From the NCBI GenBank assembly GCA_023439835.1, contig JAEXUW010000011.1, forward strand, positions 1 through 64,000: DNA of 64,000 nucleotides, in the 5' to 3' direction. The notes beneath the pieces were generated by a model. The model searched no databases and was not told the DNA's origin. It saw only the letters and a program-made list of their open reading frames with translations. This DNA is from Bacillota bacterium. Its GTDB lineage: Bacteria > Bacillota > Clostridia > Oscillospirales > Ruminococcaceae. The first letter of the stretch is position 1. Every line of letters begins with the position of its first letter. The position numbers and the translations under genes were made by a program. This document shows positions 24,825 to 33,783 of this stretch, piece by piece.

Positions 24825-25232
24825 CTACATTCTTGATGGATTTACGATTTCACGCCAGTCAAGATCGCCTCTTTCAAGCGCGTGAATAAGTGCTTCGGCT
24901 GTCGCGATATTTGTCGCAAGTGGAATATTGTGAACGTCACAAAGCCTTAAAAGGTTAAGCTCATTCGGCTCATGAGGCTTTGGTGTAATCGGATCCCGAA
25001 AGTATAACAAAAGGTCGATCTCGTTGCAGGATATTCTTGCGGCAACCTGCTGATCGCCACCTTGAGAACCGCTCAAATAGCGCTGAATATGCAAACCGGT
25101 TGCTTCGGCAACAAGCTTTCCTGTCGTTCCGGTTGCACATAGATTATGTCGGTTTAATATTCCGCAATAAGCAATGCAAAATTGAACCATGAGCTCTTTT
25201 TTTGCATCGTGTGCTATTAAAGCGATATTCAT
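24825..25232 (-). CDS. mgsA: Methylglyoxal synthase
   Basis: The 135-residue enzyme converts dihydroxyacetone phosphate to methylglyoxal and phosphate, a bypass when sugar phosphates accumulate. It shows IALIAHDAKKELMVQF at the N-terminus, CATGTTGKLVAEATGL (phosphate binding), SGSQGGDQQVAARI and LLYFRDPITPKPHEPN. The length is normal. It lies 18 bases after minD, an arrangement seen in several Clostridia. Confidence 0.93.
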   Translation of the reverse strand: MNIALIAHDAKKELMVQFCIAYCGILNRHNLCATGTTGKLVAEATGLHIQRYLSGSQGGDQQVAARISCNEIDLLLYFRDPITPKPHEPNELNLLRLCDVHNIPLATNIATAEALIHALERGDLDWREIVNPSRM

Positions 25233-25250
25233 AGACGCACTCCTTATATT

Positions 25251-25988
25251 CTATAGTTTTATTGACAGTGGAACGTCCTCTCCTTTAATACGGCGGGAGA
25301 TAGCACCAAACGCTAAAAATCCCATAGAGGTTGCTATCAGTGGCATACCTTTTCCGGTTGAAACCATGATCTCCTTATCATCGGGGACAACACCGATGAG
25401 CTGGACGCCGACTGTGTCAATTATTTCATCTAAATCTCTTACAAGTTCCCTGCTGAATAATTTTTTATTTGCTTTATTAATTATCAAGCGCTGTTTTTGA
25501 TTTCCTCTTTTATAGAATTCGTCCGACATCATCTGAGCATCTCTGACACAGACAGGGTCGGGGGTTGTTACAATAAGTATAAGGTCACTCTGTGCAACAA
25601 TATCGAAAACATTGCCGTTTATACCGGCAGAAGTATCGACGATTATGTATTCATAGTATTTTCTAAGCTCATTTGTGATAAGCTTAATCTGCTGTGCATT
25701 AATAGTGATAAACGGGTCAGCGGGTGCGGCGATAAAGTTCAGATTGCTCGCCATCTGAACGATTGTGGTAGCTTTATAAACGTCACATTTACCCTTAACA
25801 ACGTCACCTAAATCATAGGTAACCTTGCCTTGCATTCCCAGCATAATATCCATACAGCGCAGACCGATATCAAGCTCGACAATAAGGGTTCTGTGCCCTT
25901 GTTTTGCCAGCGAGTAGCCAAGATTTGCGCATATTGACGACTTTCCTGTTCCGCCCTTTCCGGACGTTACCGCAATAACTTTTGCCAT
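25251..25988 (-). CDS. minD: MinD-like septum-site ATPase without C-terminal membrane helix
   Basis: The 245-residue ParA/MinD ATPase has the deviant Walker A GKGGTGKSS (residues about 10-18), LDIGLRCMDIMLG, and VDTSAGINGNV in place of the DTPAG motif. MinD positions the division inhibitor at the membrane. The usual C-terminal amphipathic membrane-targeting helix is not evident: the protein ends RRIKGEDVPLSIKL. No minC or minE gene is adjacent. It may act on another partner or bind the membrane differently. It has its own promoter and pairs with mgsA. Confidence 0.82.
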   Translation of the reverse strand: MAKVIAVTSGKGGTGKSSICANLGYSLAKQGHRTLIVELDIGLRCMDIMLGMQGKVTYDLGDVVKGKCDVYKATTIVQMASNLNFIAAPADPFITINAQQIKLITNELRKYYEYIIVDTSAGINGNVFDIVAQSDLILIVTTPDPVCVRDAQMMSDEFYKRGNQKQRLIINKANKKLFSRELVRDLDEIIDTVGVQLIGVVPDDKEIMVSTGKGMPLIATSMGFLAFGAISRRIKGEDVPLSIKL

Positions 25989-26054
25989 AGGATACTCCTT
26001 CCGATAAAAATTCTATATATTATTTATAAGAACTTATTATTATCCATATATTAT

Positions 26055-26082
26055 ATATTATCACAAAATTACGATTTGTCAA
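26055..26082 (-). promoter_or_regulatory. Promoter of minD-mgsA
   Basis: On the minus strand TTGACA (26082-26077), a 16-base spacer and TAATAT (26060-26055). It lies in the 146-base gap after pbp2, so minD-mgsA has a separate start from the mre genes. Confidence 0.6.
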
Positions 26083-26134
26083 AGAGAATTATTTGTAAAT
26101 AATTAATATTGTAGGATTTAGTTTAGAATGTTAT

Positions 26135-28156
26135 TCAATTTTGTTCACTTTGCACAACGGTATTATAACCATAATATGCATCAATAATTTTTCTGACAGC
26201 ATATTTTGAATATTCTCCGCCTTCAATCATTATTGCAAAGGCAATTTCTGGGTCATCAGCCGGATAAAAGCCCACAACAGCGCTGTCTGTCCCTCTTCCA
26301 GACTCAGGGGTTCCCGTTTTAATGGCAACGGGATAGGGGAGTGTAACAAGTGACCAGTCCTCGCCCAGTTTTGCTGACATAGCATTAAACTGTATTGTTT
26401 TTTTAGAAGCAAGCACCATGCCCTCCTTAACGGCTTGAAAGGCGGTTCCTGTGGGGTCCTCAATGACGCTTTCAATTACAGGCTCTGTTTTTGAAATGAG
26501 AGTTTGTCTGTCATAGCTCCAAATAGAATCTACGATATACGGGCGGTATCTTATTCCGCCGGTGGCAAGCGTAAGCGCTTCTGTTGCCATGGCAAGCGGA
26601 GTAACGGCAATTTCTGACTGACCGATTGAAGCCATCAGCACCTGACCGGGAGTCCAGTCCATTTTAAGCCTTGAGAAAGTTTCCGGCGAAGCAAGATATC
26701 CGGATTTTCCGCCGATTTCAAGCCCCAGATCAACACCAAGCCCAAACTTCTCCTCAAACTCGAGAAGAGGGCTAATAGTCAGTCTTCTTCCAAGGTCATA
26801 AAAATAAATGTTGCTTGACCATTCAAGAGCTCTAACTACATTATAATAGCCGGGCGGTTCTGTTCCGAGAGGGGTATAGTCCTCATAATAGGTGTAAATG
26901 CCGCTGCTGTATATTTCATAATCCTTTGTGACAAGACCGGTGGTAAGCCCCGCAATTGCCGTAACAGGCTTAAAAGTTGAGCCCGGTCGATAAAGCCCAT
27001 CAATTGCACGGTTAAATAGCGGATTTAAATCTCTGGATGCAACCTCGGAATAGTTGGTCAGATAATCGTTTATATCATAGCTCGGATAAGTCGCAAGCGC
27101 AAGCACTGCACCCGTCTTTACGTCAAGAACCACTATCGAGCCGCCCTGTGCGTCCTTTCCTAGGTCGTTCATTTCGTGAAGCCAGTTTATTCTCTCTGCG
27201 AGAATGTCCTGTACTGCCGTTTGATAATCCTTGTCGATAGTCAGTTGAATTGTGTTGCCCGGTGTGGGTGTGACAGTTTCTTCGATAGAAACGGGTGTGT
27301 TAGCATTGCCCAGAACAACAACCCTTTCACCGCTTATTCCTCTGAGCTGATCCTCAAAGGCTTTTTCGATTCCGCTTTTTCCGATATAATCAGTTACTTT
27401 ATAGCCCTTGTCTTTAAGGCTTGCGTATTCCTCGGAATATATAGGCCCTATAACGCCGATACCGTGAGGAAGAACACCTCCCTCAACATATATTCGGACT
27501 GGGGCTTCAATGACGTCAACACCGCTTAGCGCAAAGCCGGATTCCTTAATTTTTGTCACAACCGCAAAAGACACGTTTTCAGCAAGAGTGAAGCGCTTGC
27601 TCACAGAGAACTGCTGAAGGATCATTTCATATCTCACGCCGGCAATAATTCGTTTCTCTTGAGCAGTATATTCGTCTGAAATAGAATACATTTCGATAAG
27701 CTTATCAATACAGTTTTGAGCAGTAGCATAGACATTAAGCCTAAGGTTTGTTTTGAGGTTTGACACAAGAACGTCCTTATTCTCAAAATAAGTATAAGGC
27801 TCATACATTGATACAGGCGTATTGTCTTTCCACGAATAGCCGTTGTGCTCAAGAATTTTTACCGTGTCATAAATAATTTTATTTTGAAGCTGAACATCAG
27901 TCGGGAAAAAAGCCTGCTCGATTATTACATTGAAGCCGATTTGATTAACGACAATCGGATCACCGTTTGAGTCAATTATTTCGCCTCGCGGTGCTGATAC
28001 TTCTTGAATACCGGATGTTTTTCTCATTGATTGTGCTAAAAGCTCTGCTCCCTGAACAATCTGAATTTTCATTAATCGTACAAGCGCAAGCGAAAGTGCG
28101 GTAAGCAGTAATACTATCAAAAAAATAACACGAATTTTCTCAAGAATTTTTGCCAT
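26135..28156 (-). CDS. Penicillin-binding protein 2 (elongasome transpeptidase)
   Basis: The 673-residue class B PBP (MrdA/PbpA type) crosslinks peptidoglycan during side-wall growth. A single N-terminal membrane helix is followed by the dimerisation domain (EVSAPRGEIIDSNGDPIVVN) and the transpeptidase domain with catalytic Ser in GSTFKP, SSN (EWSSNIYF) and KTGT (VAIKTGTPES). AAGGAGG precedes the ATG at 28156; an in-frame ATG at 28207 would overlap mreD. It is the last gene of the mre operon and partner of MreB/C/D. Confidence 0.9.
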   Translation of the reverse strand: MAKILEKIRVIFLIVLLLTALSLALVRLMKIQIVQGAELLAQSMRKTSGIQEVSAPRGEIIDSNGDPIVVNQIGFNVIIEQAFFPTDVQLQNKIIYDTVKILEHNGYSWKDNTPVSMYEPYTYFENKDVLVSNLKTNLRLNVYATAQNCIDKLIEMYSISDEYTAQEKRIIAGVRYEMILQQFSVSKRFTLAENVSFAVVTKIKESGFALSGVDVIEAPVRIYVEGGVLPHGIGVIGPIYSEEYASLKDKGYKVTDYIGKSGIEKAFEDQLRGISGERVVVLGNANTPVSIEETVTPTPGNTIQLTIDKDYQTAVQDILAERINWLHEMNDLGKDAQGGSIVVLDVKTGAVLALATYPSYDINDYLTNYSEVASRDLNPLFNRAIDGLYRPGSTFKPVTAIAGLTTGLVTKDYEIYSSGIYTYYEDYTPLGTEPPGYYNVVRALEWSSNIYFYDLGRRLTISPLLEFEEKFGLGVDLGLEIGGKSGYLASPETFSRLKMDWTPGQVLMASIGQSEIAVTPLAMATEALTLATGGIRYRPYIVDSIWSYDRQTLISKTEPVIESVIEDPTGTAFQAVKEGMVLASKKTIQFNAMSAKLGEDWSLVTLPYPVAIKTGTPESGRGTDSAVVGFYPADDPEIAFAIMIEGGEYSKYAVRKIIDAYYGYNTVVQSEQN

Positions 28157-28172
28157 GTTACCCTCCTTGTTA

Positions 28173-28733
28173 TTACAAACGCGAATGGTTGTCGTCCTTT
28201 TCTTCAATTGTGGGCGAATCAGGATTGTTTGTTTTTATTTCTATAAATTTGATTAAGTAATAAATAAAAGGAACGCTTATCACTGTATAAGCAATTGACG
28301 GAAGCGTCATTTTCTTAAATACGATAGTGTGATGATCTTCACTCCAAATAGAATAATAGAAAAAGAAGTCATACATGCCCTGAATAAATGCGACGACAGA
28401 AGTAATTACAAGTATATTAATAAGATTTTTTCTAAGAAGATGAAGAAACAAAAGTGAGGTTACAGTGCCCACCATGAGAAGCAAAAGGGCATTAGTCCCA
28501 ATAAGCTTCCCCATGCTTATATCAAGGAGGAATCCGCAGACAGCGCCTGTTATTCCTGAAACAAATTCATTTTCAAAAGCGCCGATAGATATGACTAAAG
28601 GTATGAGAAGCAAGGGCTGTGGCTTGCCCGTCCCGCCTGTTGTTGAGATTGAAAAGCAAAGTGCGGTTATAACAAAAAACAGAATCCATCGTATAGTGAT
28701 TCTTATTCTTAATCTACTGCGGTTATTCAGCAT
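28173..28733 (-). CDS. mreD: Rod shape-determining protein MreD
   Basis: The 186-residue polytopic membrane protein has about five to six helices (WILFFVITALCFSI, LVISIGAF, GFLLDISMGKLIGTNALLL), matching MreD. It links MreC to the cell-wall enzymes. I start it at the ATG at 28733, preceded by GGGTGAAGG and overlapping the end of mreC by 11 bases; an upstream in-frame ATG at 28754 is less well placed. pbp2 follows 16 bases downstream. Confidence 0.85.
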   Translation of the reverse strand: MLNNRSRLRIRITIRWILFFVITALCFSISTTGGTGKPQPLLLIPLVISIGAFENEFVSGITGAVCGFLLDISMGKLIGTNALLLLMVGTVTSLLFLHLLRKNLINILVITSVVAFIQGMYDFFFYYSIWSEDHHTIVFKKMTLPSIAYTVISVPFIYYLIKFIEIKTNNPDSPTIEEKDDNHSRL

Positions 28734-29589
28734 AACCTTCACCCTGACCTTCAAATTCGGTTATGACAAAAACATTTGTCAAGCTTCCAATATCAGCATT
28801 AGGCTTTATTTTCGCAATCAGTGACAATCCGCTTGAATCGCTGACAATCTCTGAAACAGTTCCTATAATAAGATCCTGCGGAACAAGACCGCTGTGCCCT
28901 GATGATACAATAATGTCGCCGATTTTCATTTCGCTTTCACGAGAAATGAATTTCATTCTGCTCATTCCAACAGAAGCATATTCAAAGTTACCTTCGACTA
29001 TTCCTGTGTCCTTTGTCCTAATACAGTATGCGCCGACAGGATACTCAGACGAAAGAATGGTTGTTACCCGAGAGAAAGTAAGCTCAACGTCATCGACAAT
29101 ACCCACAAGCCCATCTTTTGTAATAACAGGGTCGTGAAGAGAAATTCCGTCACGGCTTCCCTTATCAATAAAGAATGACTGATAGGTGTCGTTAGTGGTT
29201 CGCCCTATGATTTTGCATGGTGCGGAAAGCTTCATGTTGTCATATTTCTCTTGAAGCCCTAGAATTTCCTCATAGTATTTATTTTGCTCTTTTAGATTTT
29301 CATAATCCACCATCTGGCTATACATATCACTGAGCTGATCCTTGAGCTTTTGATTTTCATCATAATATTTATCCGCATTTACGAATTTATCAAGCCATGA
29401 GGATACACTTTCGGAAATTGAGGTTGACAGCTTTTGAAACGGAGAAAAAACACTTCCGAAAAATGACGCAATTGCAGAATCCCTACCGCCTGTTGTTGCG
29501 GAATATATCATTATGCCGAAAATGACGGCAAACAAACCGACAAGCACTTTAAATTTTGTGCTTTTGAAAAACTCTCTCAATTGTGTCAC
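28723..29589 (-). CDS. mreC: Rod shape-determining protein MreC
   Basis: The 288-residue bitopic protein has a short cytoplasmic tail, one membrane helix (VLVGLFAVIFGIMIYSATT), a coiled-coil (about 65-110; NQKLKDQLSDMYSQMVDY) and a C-terminal beta domain with FFIDKGSRDGISLHDPVITKDGLVG. It forms extracellular assemblies that organise the elongasome. It lies between mreB, from which a terminator hairpin separates it, and mreD, which it overlaps. Confidence 0.92.
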   Translation of the reverse strand: MTQLREFFKSTKFKVLVGLFAVIFGIMIYSATTGGRDSAIASFFGSVFSPFQKLSTSISESVSSWLDKFVNADKYYDENQKLKDQLSDMYSQMVDYENLKEQNKYYEEILGLQEKYDNMKLSAPCKIIGRTTNDTYQSFFIDKGSRDGISLHDPVITKDGLVGIVDDVELTFSRVTTILSSEYPVGAYCIRTKDTGIVEGNFEYASVGMSRMKFISRESEMKIGDIIVSSGHSGLVPQDLIIGTVSEIVSDSSGLSLIAKIKPNADIGSLTNVFVITEFEGQGEGYAE

Positions 29590-29644
29590 CTCAATCGCTG
29601 AATTAGTATATTTTATGCCGACTTTTATTGAATAAAGTCGAAAA

Positions 29645-29667
29645 ACGGGCAGTCATTCGCTGCCCGT
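29645..29667 (-). terminator. Intrinsic terminator between mreB and mreC
   Basis: On the minus strand ACGGGCAG-CGAATGA-CTGCCCGT is followed by TTTTCG. It should lower transcription of mreCD-pbp2 relative to mreB. Confidence 0.7.
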
Positions 29668-29735
29668 AATGTTTCGCTAGGTAAAAATACTGACAAAATA
29701 CAAAAACATCTCAAAGCATTTAAGCTTGACTAATA

Positions 29736-30749
29736 TCAAAACTTAGCATCGTCATTCAAAACATCGTGAAGCTTTTCAATGTTTTCAAGAACCTTTCCTG
29801 TGCCCTCAGCGACGCAGTCAAGCGGATTTTCAGCGATGTGAACAGGCATACCTGTTTCGTTGTTTATCAGCTTATCAAGCCCTTTGAGAAGAGCGCCGCC
29901 GCCCGCAAGAGTAATGCCTTGGTCAATTATGTCAGCGGCAAGCTCAGGCGGAGTTCTTTCAAGAGTGGTTTTTATAGCCTCGATAACATGAGAAAGCGGC
30001 TCTGAAAGCGCCTCGCGGATTTCGGTCGAGGTTATAGTAATATTTTCAGGAAGTCCTGTGAGAAGATTACGTCCCTTAATGTCCATTGTTGCGTCTTCTT
30101 CACTGGGGAAAGCCGAGCCGATTTTGATTTTAATATTCTCAGACGTTCTTTCGCCGATAAGAAGATTATATTTCTTCTTGACATAGTTTATTATAGCAAG
30201 GTCAAATTCGTCGCCTGCTACACGAACAGAGCGTGATGTAACGATTCCGCCGAGTGAAATAACAGCAACCTCGCTGGTTCCGCCGCCGATATCAACAATC
30301 ATACTGCCCGTCGGCTCAGCAACAGGAAGCCCTGCGCCGATTGCCGCCGCCATAGGCTCTTCAATAATAGAAACCCTTTTTGCTCCGGCGCTTTCAGCGG
30401 CTTCTTTTACCGCTCTTCTTTCAACAGCGGTTACCCCTGAAGGTATGCAGATGATTACCCTTGTCTTTGAAAAAATCGAACCGGCAAGAGCCTTCTTAAT
30501 AAATTCCTGAAGCATACAGGTGGTGTAGTCAAAATCAGCGATAACGCCGTCTTTAAGAGGACGCACTGCGATAATAGAGCCCGGAGTTCTTCCGATAACG
30601 TCCTTCGCCTCCTGCCCGACACAACGCACACGCTCTGTTCTTGCGTCAACCGCAACAACAGAAGGCTCACGGATGATTATGCCCTTTCCTCTCATATAAA
30701 CAAGAGTATTTGCTGTGCCAAGATCTATTCCTATGTCTTTTTTAAACAT
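29736..30749 (-). CDS. mreB: Rod shape-determining actin MreB
   Basis: The 337-residue actin-like ATPase forms membrane filaments guiding side-wall synthesis. It shows the phosphate-binding IGIDLGTANTLVYMRGKGI, VICIPSGVTAVERRAV, EEPMAAAIGAGLP and MIVDIGGGTSEVAVISLGG, and adenosine-binding LAGGGALLKGLD. GGGAGG precedes the ATG at 30749; the longer frame upstream has no site. A dedicated promoter lies just upstream. Confidence 0.95.
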   Translation of the reverse strand: MFKKDIGIDLGTANTLVYMRGKGIIIREPSVVAVDARTERVRCVGQEAKDVIGRTPGSIIAVRPLKDGVIADFDYTTCMLQEFIKKALAGSIFSKTRVIICIPSGVTAVERRAVKEAAESAGAKRVSIIEEPMAAAIGAGLPVAEPTGSMIVDIGGGTSEVAVISLGGIVTSRSVRVAGDEFDLAIINYVKKKYNLLIGERTSENIKIKIGSAFPSEEDATMDIKGRNLLTGLPENITITSTEIREALSEPLSHVIEAIKTTLERTPPELAADIIDQGITLAGGGALLKGLDKLINNETGMPVHIAENPLDCVAEGTGKVLENIEKLHDVLNDDAKF

Positions 30750-30805
30750 TGTGTTTGTTCCTCCCAAAATATATAAACGTTTAATACATTTTCTTATACT
30801 CAAAT

Positions 30806-30834
30806 AGTATAACACTTTTTGCATTTTTTCACAA
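30806..30834 (-). promoter_or_regulatory. Promoter of mreB operon
   Basis: On the minus strand TTGTGA (30834-30829), a 17-base spacer and TATACT (30811-30806), about 55 bases before the mreB start. Confidence 0.55.
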
Positions 30835-30892
30835 CTGTTTTTATAAATTTTTTTTGGATAATATGACGAATTTGAATAATTAATCTGTATAT

Positions 30893-30921
30893 TTGACTTC
30901 GGGGAACTAACGTGTTATAAT
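30893..30921 (+). promoter_or_regulatory. Promoter of the membrane protein gene at 30969
   Basis: TTGACT (30893-30898), exactly 17 bases, then TATAAT (30916-30921). It is a near-consensus sigma-A promoter, divergent from mreB. Confidence 0.75.
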
Positions 30922-30968
30922 ATTCCAAATTGTAGCAATATATTAATTCATGGAAAGTAGGTTGTTTT

Positions 30969-31823
30969 TTGAAGAAGGGTATTATTTTGGTTTTCGTTTT
31001 ATCTTTCTTATGCATTTTCAGTTCAATGGCATTTGCTGATTTTGGGCCTAAGCCATCTATTAAAATTACTGTAATTAACCCACCTGATGAGGATTATGTT
31101 TTTGATCTTATGGAATATGTTGGCGACCGAAATCCGACTTGCAGGAATTTTTACAACATCGATGAGGATATGTTCAAATATCTATCAGAGTATAAAGAAA
31201 ATGGTTGGATGAGCGCTCTTTCACATGATGATGTGGTCGGAATCGGAGCAGATTTAGCCGTTACACCAAAAGGCATAAGCAAAGAGTTTTCATATACATA
31301 CAACGTACCAAGCACTTTTAAAGTAATTATTGTCACACGTTCAGGAAAAATTCAGACATCTCAAACATATAAAAGAACAAATTTCAATGCAGTTTATACA
31401 TATGATTATTCTCAGGGGAAAATAGTTTCCAGTTTCTCGCGACAATTAGATCAGTTTGCAGTCAAGCTTCTAAAAACTTTCCTACTGACTATTGTGATAG
31501 AAGGTGTTTTTCTTATAGCATTCGGATTGGACACAAGGAAAAACTGGAAAACTTTTTTACTGGTCAATGGTTCAACACAGCTATTTTTATATGTTATTCT
31601 TATTATCGTCAGCGCTATTAATCCAATGTTTAATGAACGTTTAGTAATAAGCTTGTGTGAAGTTGTAATTATAATTTCGGAAACAGTTATATATAAGAAA
31701 TATCTCGAGGGGAAAACAAAAGCGAGGAGAATAGGCTACTCAATCACAGCAAATGTTATTAGCTGTTTTTGGGCTGAGTTATTAGTGTTTATTGCTTTAA
31801 TTATAATGATGATTTTAAGATAA
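30969..31823 (+). CDS. Hypothetical secreted-domain membrane protein
   Basis: The 284-residue protein uses a TTG start, with GGAAAGTAGG upstream and a strong promoter. The N-terminal signal sequence (KKGIILVFVLSFLCIFSSMA) is followed by DFGPKPSIKITVINPP, a motif seen in an uncharacterised family of clostridial membrane proteins. An extracellular domain of about 140 residues comes next, then four membrane helices in the C-terminal half. It lies alone between mreB and the aspartokinase and is AT-rich. No catalytic residues are recognisable. Confidence 0.7.
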   Translation: MKKGIILVFVLSFLCIFSSMAFADFGPKPSIKITVINPPDEDYVFDLMEYVGDRNPTCRNFYNIDEDMFKYLSEYKENGWMSALSHDDVVGIGADLAVTPKGISKEFSYTYNVPSTFKVIIVTRSGKIQTSQTYKRTNFNAVYTYDYSQGKIVSSFSRQLDQFAVKLLKTFLLTIVIEGVFLIAFGLDTRKNWKTFLLVNGSTQLFLYVILIIVSAINPMFNERLVISLCEVVIIISETVIYKKYLEGKTKARRIGYSITANVISCFWAELLVFIALIIMMILR

Positions 31824-31826
31824 ACA

Positions 31827-31856
31827 AACCCCTCTGATTTTAAATTCAGAGGGGTT
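31827..31856. terminator. Bidirectional terminator between convergent genes
   Basis: AACCCCTCTGA (31827-31837) pairs with TCAGAGGGGTT (31846-31856), with AT-rich flanks on both sides. It serves the membrane protein gene and lysC. Confidence 0.8.
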
Positions 31857-31860
31857 AATT

Positions 31861-33183
31861 TTATATTCTTTGTGTAACAAAAATGTCGTATATTGCTTTT
31901 GTTGCGGCTGGGAAGTCTTTTTCGCTCACGCCGACGATAATGTTAAGCTCGCTTGAGCCCTGGTCAATCATTTTGACGTTGACATAGCTGTGGGCAAGTG
32001 CTGAAAAAATTCGCCCCGCCGTTCCTCTTGTTGATTTCATGCCACGACCGACGATTGCAATAAGCGCTAAATCCTCTTCAATTTCAATATTGTCAGGGCA
32101 GACATTTCTTTTTAATCCAGCAATAATATTCTCTTTTTTTGCCTCAAGCTCACACTTGTTCACAATAACGCTCATTGTGTCAATTCCTGAAGGCATATGC
32201 TCAAAAGAAACACAGTTCTTTTCAAAGACCTCAAGAACTTTCCTCCCGAAGCCAATTTCACTGTTCATCATATCTTTTTCAAGGTTTACAACAGCAAAGC
32301 CTCTTTTTCCGGCTATTCCGGTGATTGTGTATTTAGCGGGTTCGTCAGTGCTGTCAACAATCATCGTGCCCGAATCCTCAGGCTTGTTTGTGTTTTTGAT
32401 ATTTATGGGAATGCCCGCTTTTCTGACAGGGAAAATTGCATCCTCGTGAAGAACGGTAGCGCCCATATATGAAAGCTCACGAAGCTCACGATAAGTGATA
32501 GTTGTGATCCCCTCTGGGTTTTCAACAATTCTCGGGTCACAAATCAAAAAGCCTGAAACATCGGTCCAGTTTTCATAAACCTCTGCGTTCACCGCTCTTG
32601 AAACTATTGAGCCTGTGACATCAGAGCCGCCTCGTGAAAAGGTCTTTATCGTGTCGTTGGGCATAGAGCCGTAAAAACCGGGGATTACCGCATAATCAAG
32701 CTTTGAAAGCCTGTCGCCAAGCACGCTGTTTGTTCTTTCTGAATCAAAGCTGCCGTTATCGGTGAAGAAAATTACCTCAGCCGGGTCAACAAAATTAAAA
32801 CCGAGAAATGCAGCAAGAATAATACCGTTTAGGTATTCACCGCGTGATGCGGCATAATCCCTTCCTGCTCTTCCGATAAAACAAGCTTTAATTGTTTCAT
32901 ATTCTTTGTCAAGAGAAAGCGTTATGCCAAGGTCAGAAATAATGCCGTTATATCTGTCAATTATCGCTTTGAAAGCATCGTCAATGTCATTCCCCTTTGC
33001 CGCTAGGTCATAGCAGGAATAAAGCATATCGGTTACTTTTATATCCTCAGAAAATCTTTTTCCCGGCGCTGAAGGAACAACAAATCTTCTTGAGCTGTCA
33101 GCCTTTATTATTTCGGCAACCTTAATAAACTGCTTTGCGTCAGCAAGCGAGCTTCCGCCGAATTTAACCACTTTTGTGTGCAC
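31861..33183 (-). CDS. lysC: Aspartokinase
   Basis: The 440-residue monofunctional enzyme phosphorylates aspartate, the first step to lysine, threonine and methionine. The kinase domain shows VVKFGGSSLADAKQF at the N-terminus, SRGEYLNGIILA, FSRGGSDVTGSIVS and TDVSGFLICDPR. Two C-terminal ACT domains (from about residue 300; ITGIAGKRGFAVVNL and LALIAIVGRGMKSTRGTAGR) imply end-product control. The gene stands alone; which amino acid inhibits it is not readable. Confidence 0.92.
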   Translation of the reverse strand: MHTKVVKFGGSSLADAKQFIKVAEIIKADSSRRFVVPSAPGKRFSEDIKVTDMLYSCYDLAAKGNDIDDAFKAIIDRYNGIISDLGITLSLDKEYETIKACFIGRAGRDYAASRGEYLNGIILAAFLGFNFVDPAEVIFFTDNGSFDSERTNSVLGDRLSKLDYAVIPGFYGSMPNDTIKTFSRGGSDVTGSIVSRAVNAEVYENWTDVSGFLICDPRIVENPEGITTITYRELRELSYMGATVLHEDAIFPVRKAGIPINIKNTNKPEDSGTMIVDSTDEPAKYTITGIAGKRGFAVVNLEKDMMNSEIGFGRKVLEVFEKNCVSFEHMPSGIDTMSVIVNKCELEAKKENIIAGLKRNVCPDNIEIEEDLALIAIVGRGMKSTRGTAGRIFSALAHSYVNVKMIDQGSSELNIIVGVSEKDFPAATKAIYDIFVTQRI

Positions 33184-33336
33184 AAGCCTCTCCCCTTATA
33201 AAAAATCGGATTACAAAACACCCGTTCTTTCATTATACGTTAATTGCGCTTGTTAATCAATTGTCATAGAAAACAAAATATATTACCGTTCAACGTGTTT
33301 TCTTGTGAAATACGCTTGTGCGTGACTGGCGGACAG

Positions 33337-33621
33337 CTATTCCATTAAATCTACATAAACATCGCTGTACTCTTCATTTTCACGAAACCACTTTACCGCA
33401 TAAGAACAAGTCGGATAGGCTTGCTTGCTGTCCTCTCTGAGTTTTTTTGCAAAAGCCTCAAGAATTTTTCCGCCGAGGCCTTGACCTCGCAAAGCTTCAT
33501 CAACAAAAACCTTAGTAATATTGACGACGGTATCAGAAACATCTTTATAAAGAAGCTCTGCTTGAAGTGTGCCGTCTGGTTGGTTAAAATATATTCTTCC
33601 TGTATCAAAAATAAAATCCAT
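33337..33621 (-). CDS. Small GNAT-type N-acetyltransferase
   Basis: The 94-residue protein is of the minimal GNAT type (YidJ/Gtl-like). It contains LLYKDVSDTVVNITKVFVDE followed by LRGQGLGGKILEAFAKKLRE, the acetyl-CoA pyrophosphate loop, and a C-terminal CSYAVKWFRENEEYSDVYVD. It lacks the full-length GNAT N-terminus but matches this short family. The target is unknown. It is transcribed divergently from mnmA. Confidence 0.8.
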   Translation of the reverse strand: MDFIFDTGRIYFNQPDGTLQAELLYKDVSDTVVNITKVFVDEALRGQGLGGKILEAFAKKLREDSKQAYPTCSYAVKWFRENEEYSDVYVDLME

Positions 33622-33727
33622 AATCTACCTCCACATCGTTTCTGCTCTTATTAATTATGTCTGATTTTTATGCGGATAACGTTTTCAATATATTATGCAG
33701 GATATACTAAATATGATGATTAGTCAA

Positions 33728-33756
33728 TTGACTTTTTTGATTTTAAGTGTTAAAAT
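33728..33756 (+). promoter_or_regulatory. Promoter of mnmA
   Basis: TTGACT (33728-33733), 17 bases, TAAAAT (33751-33756), about 27 bases before the mnmA ATG, giving a short leader. Confidence 0.65.
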
Positions 33757-33783
33757 TTTTTTAAAACTGTAATTGGAGAGGCT

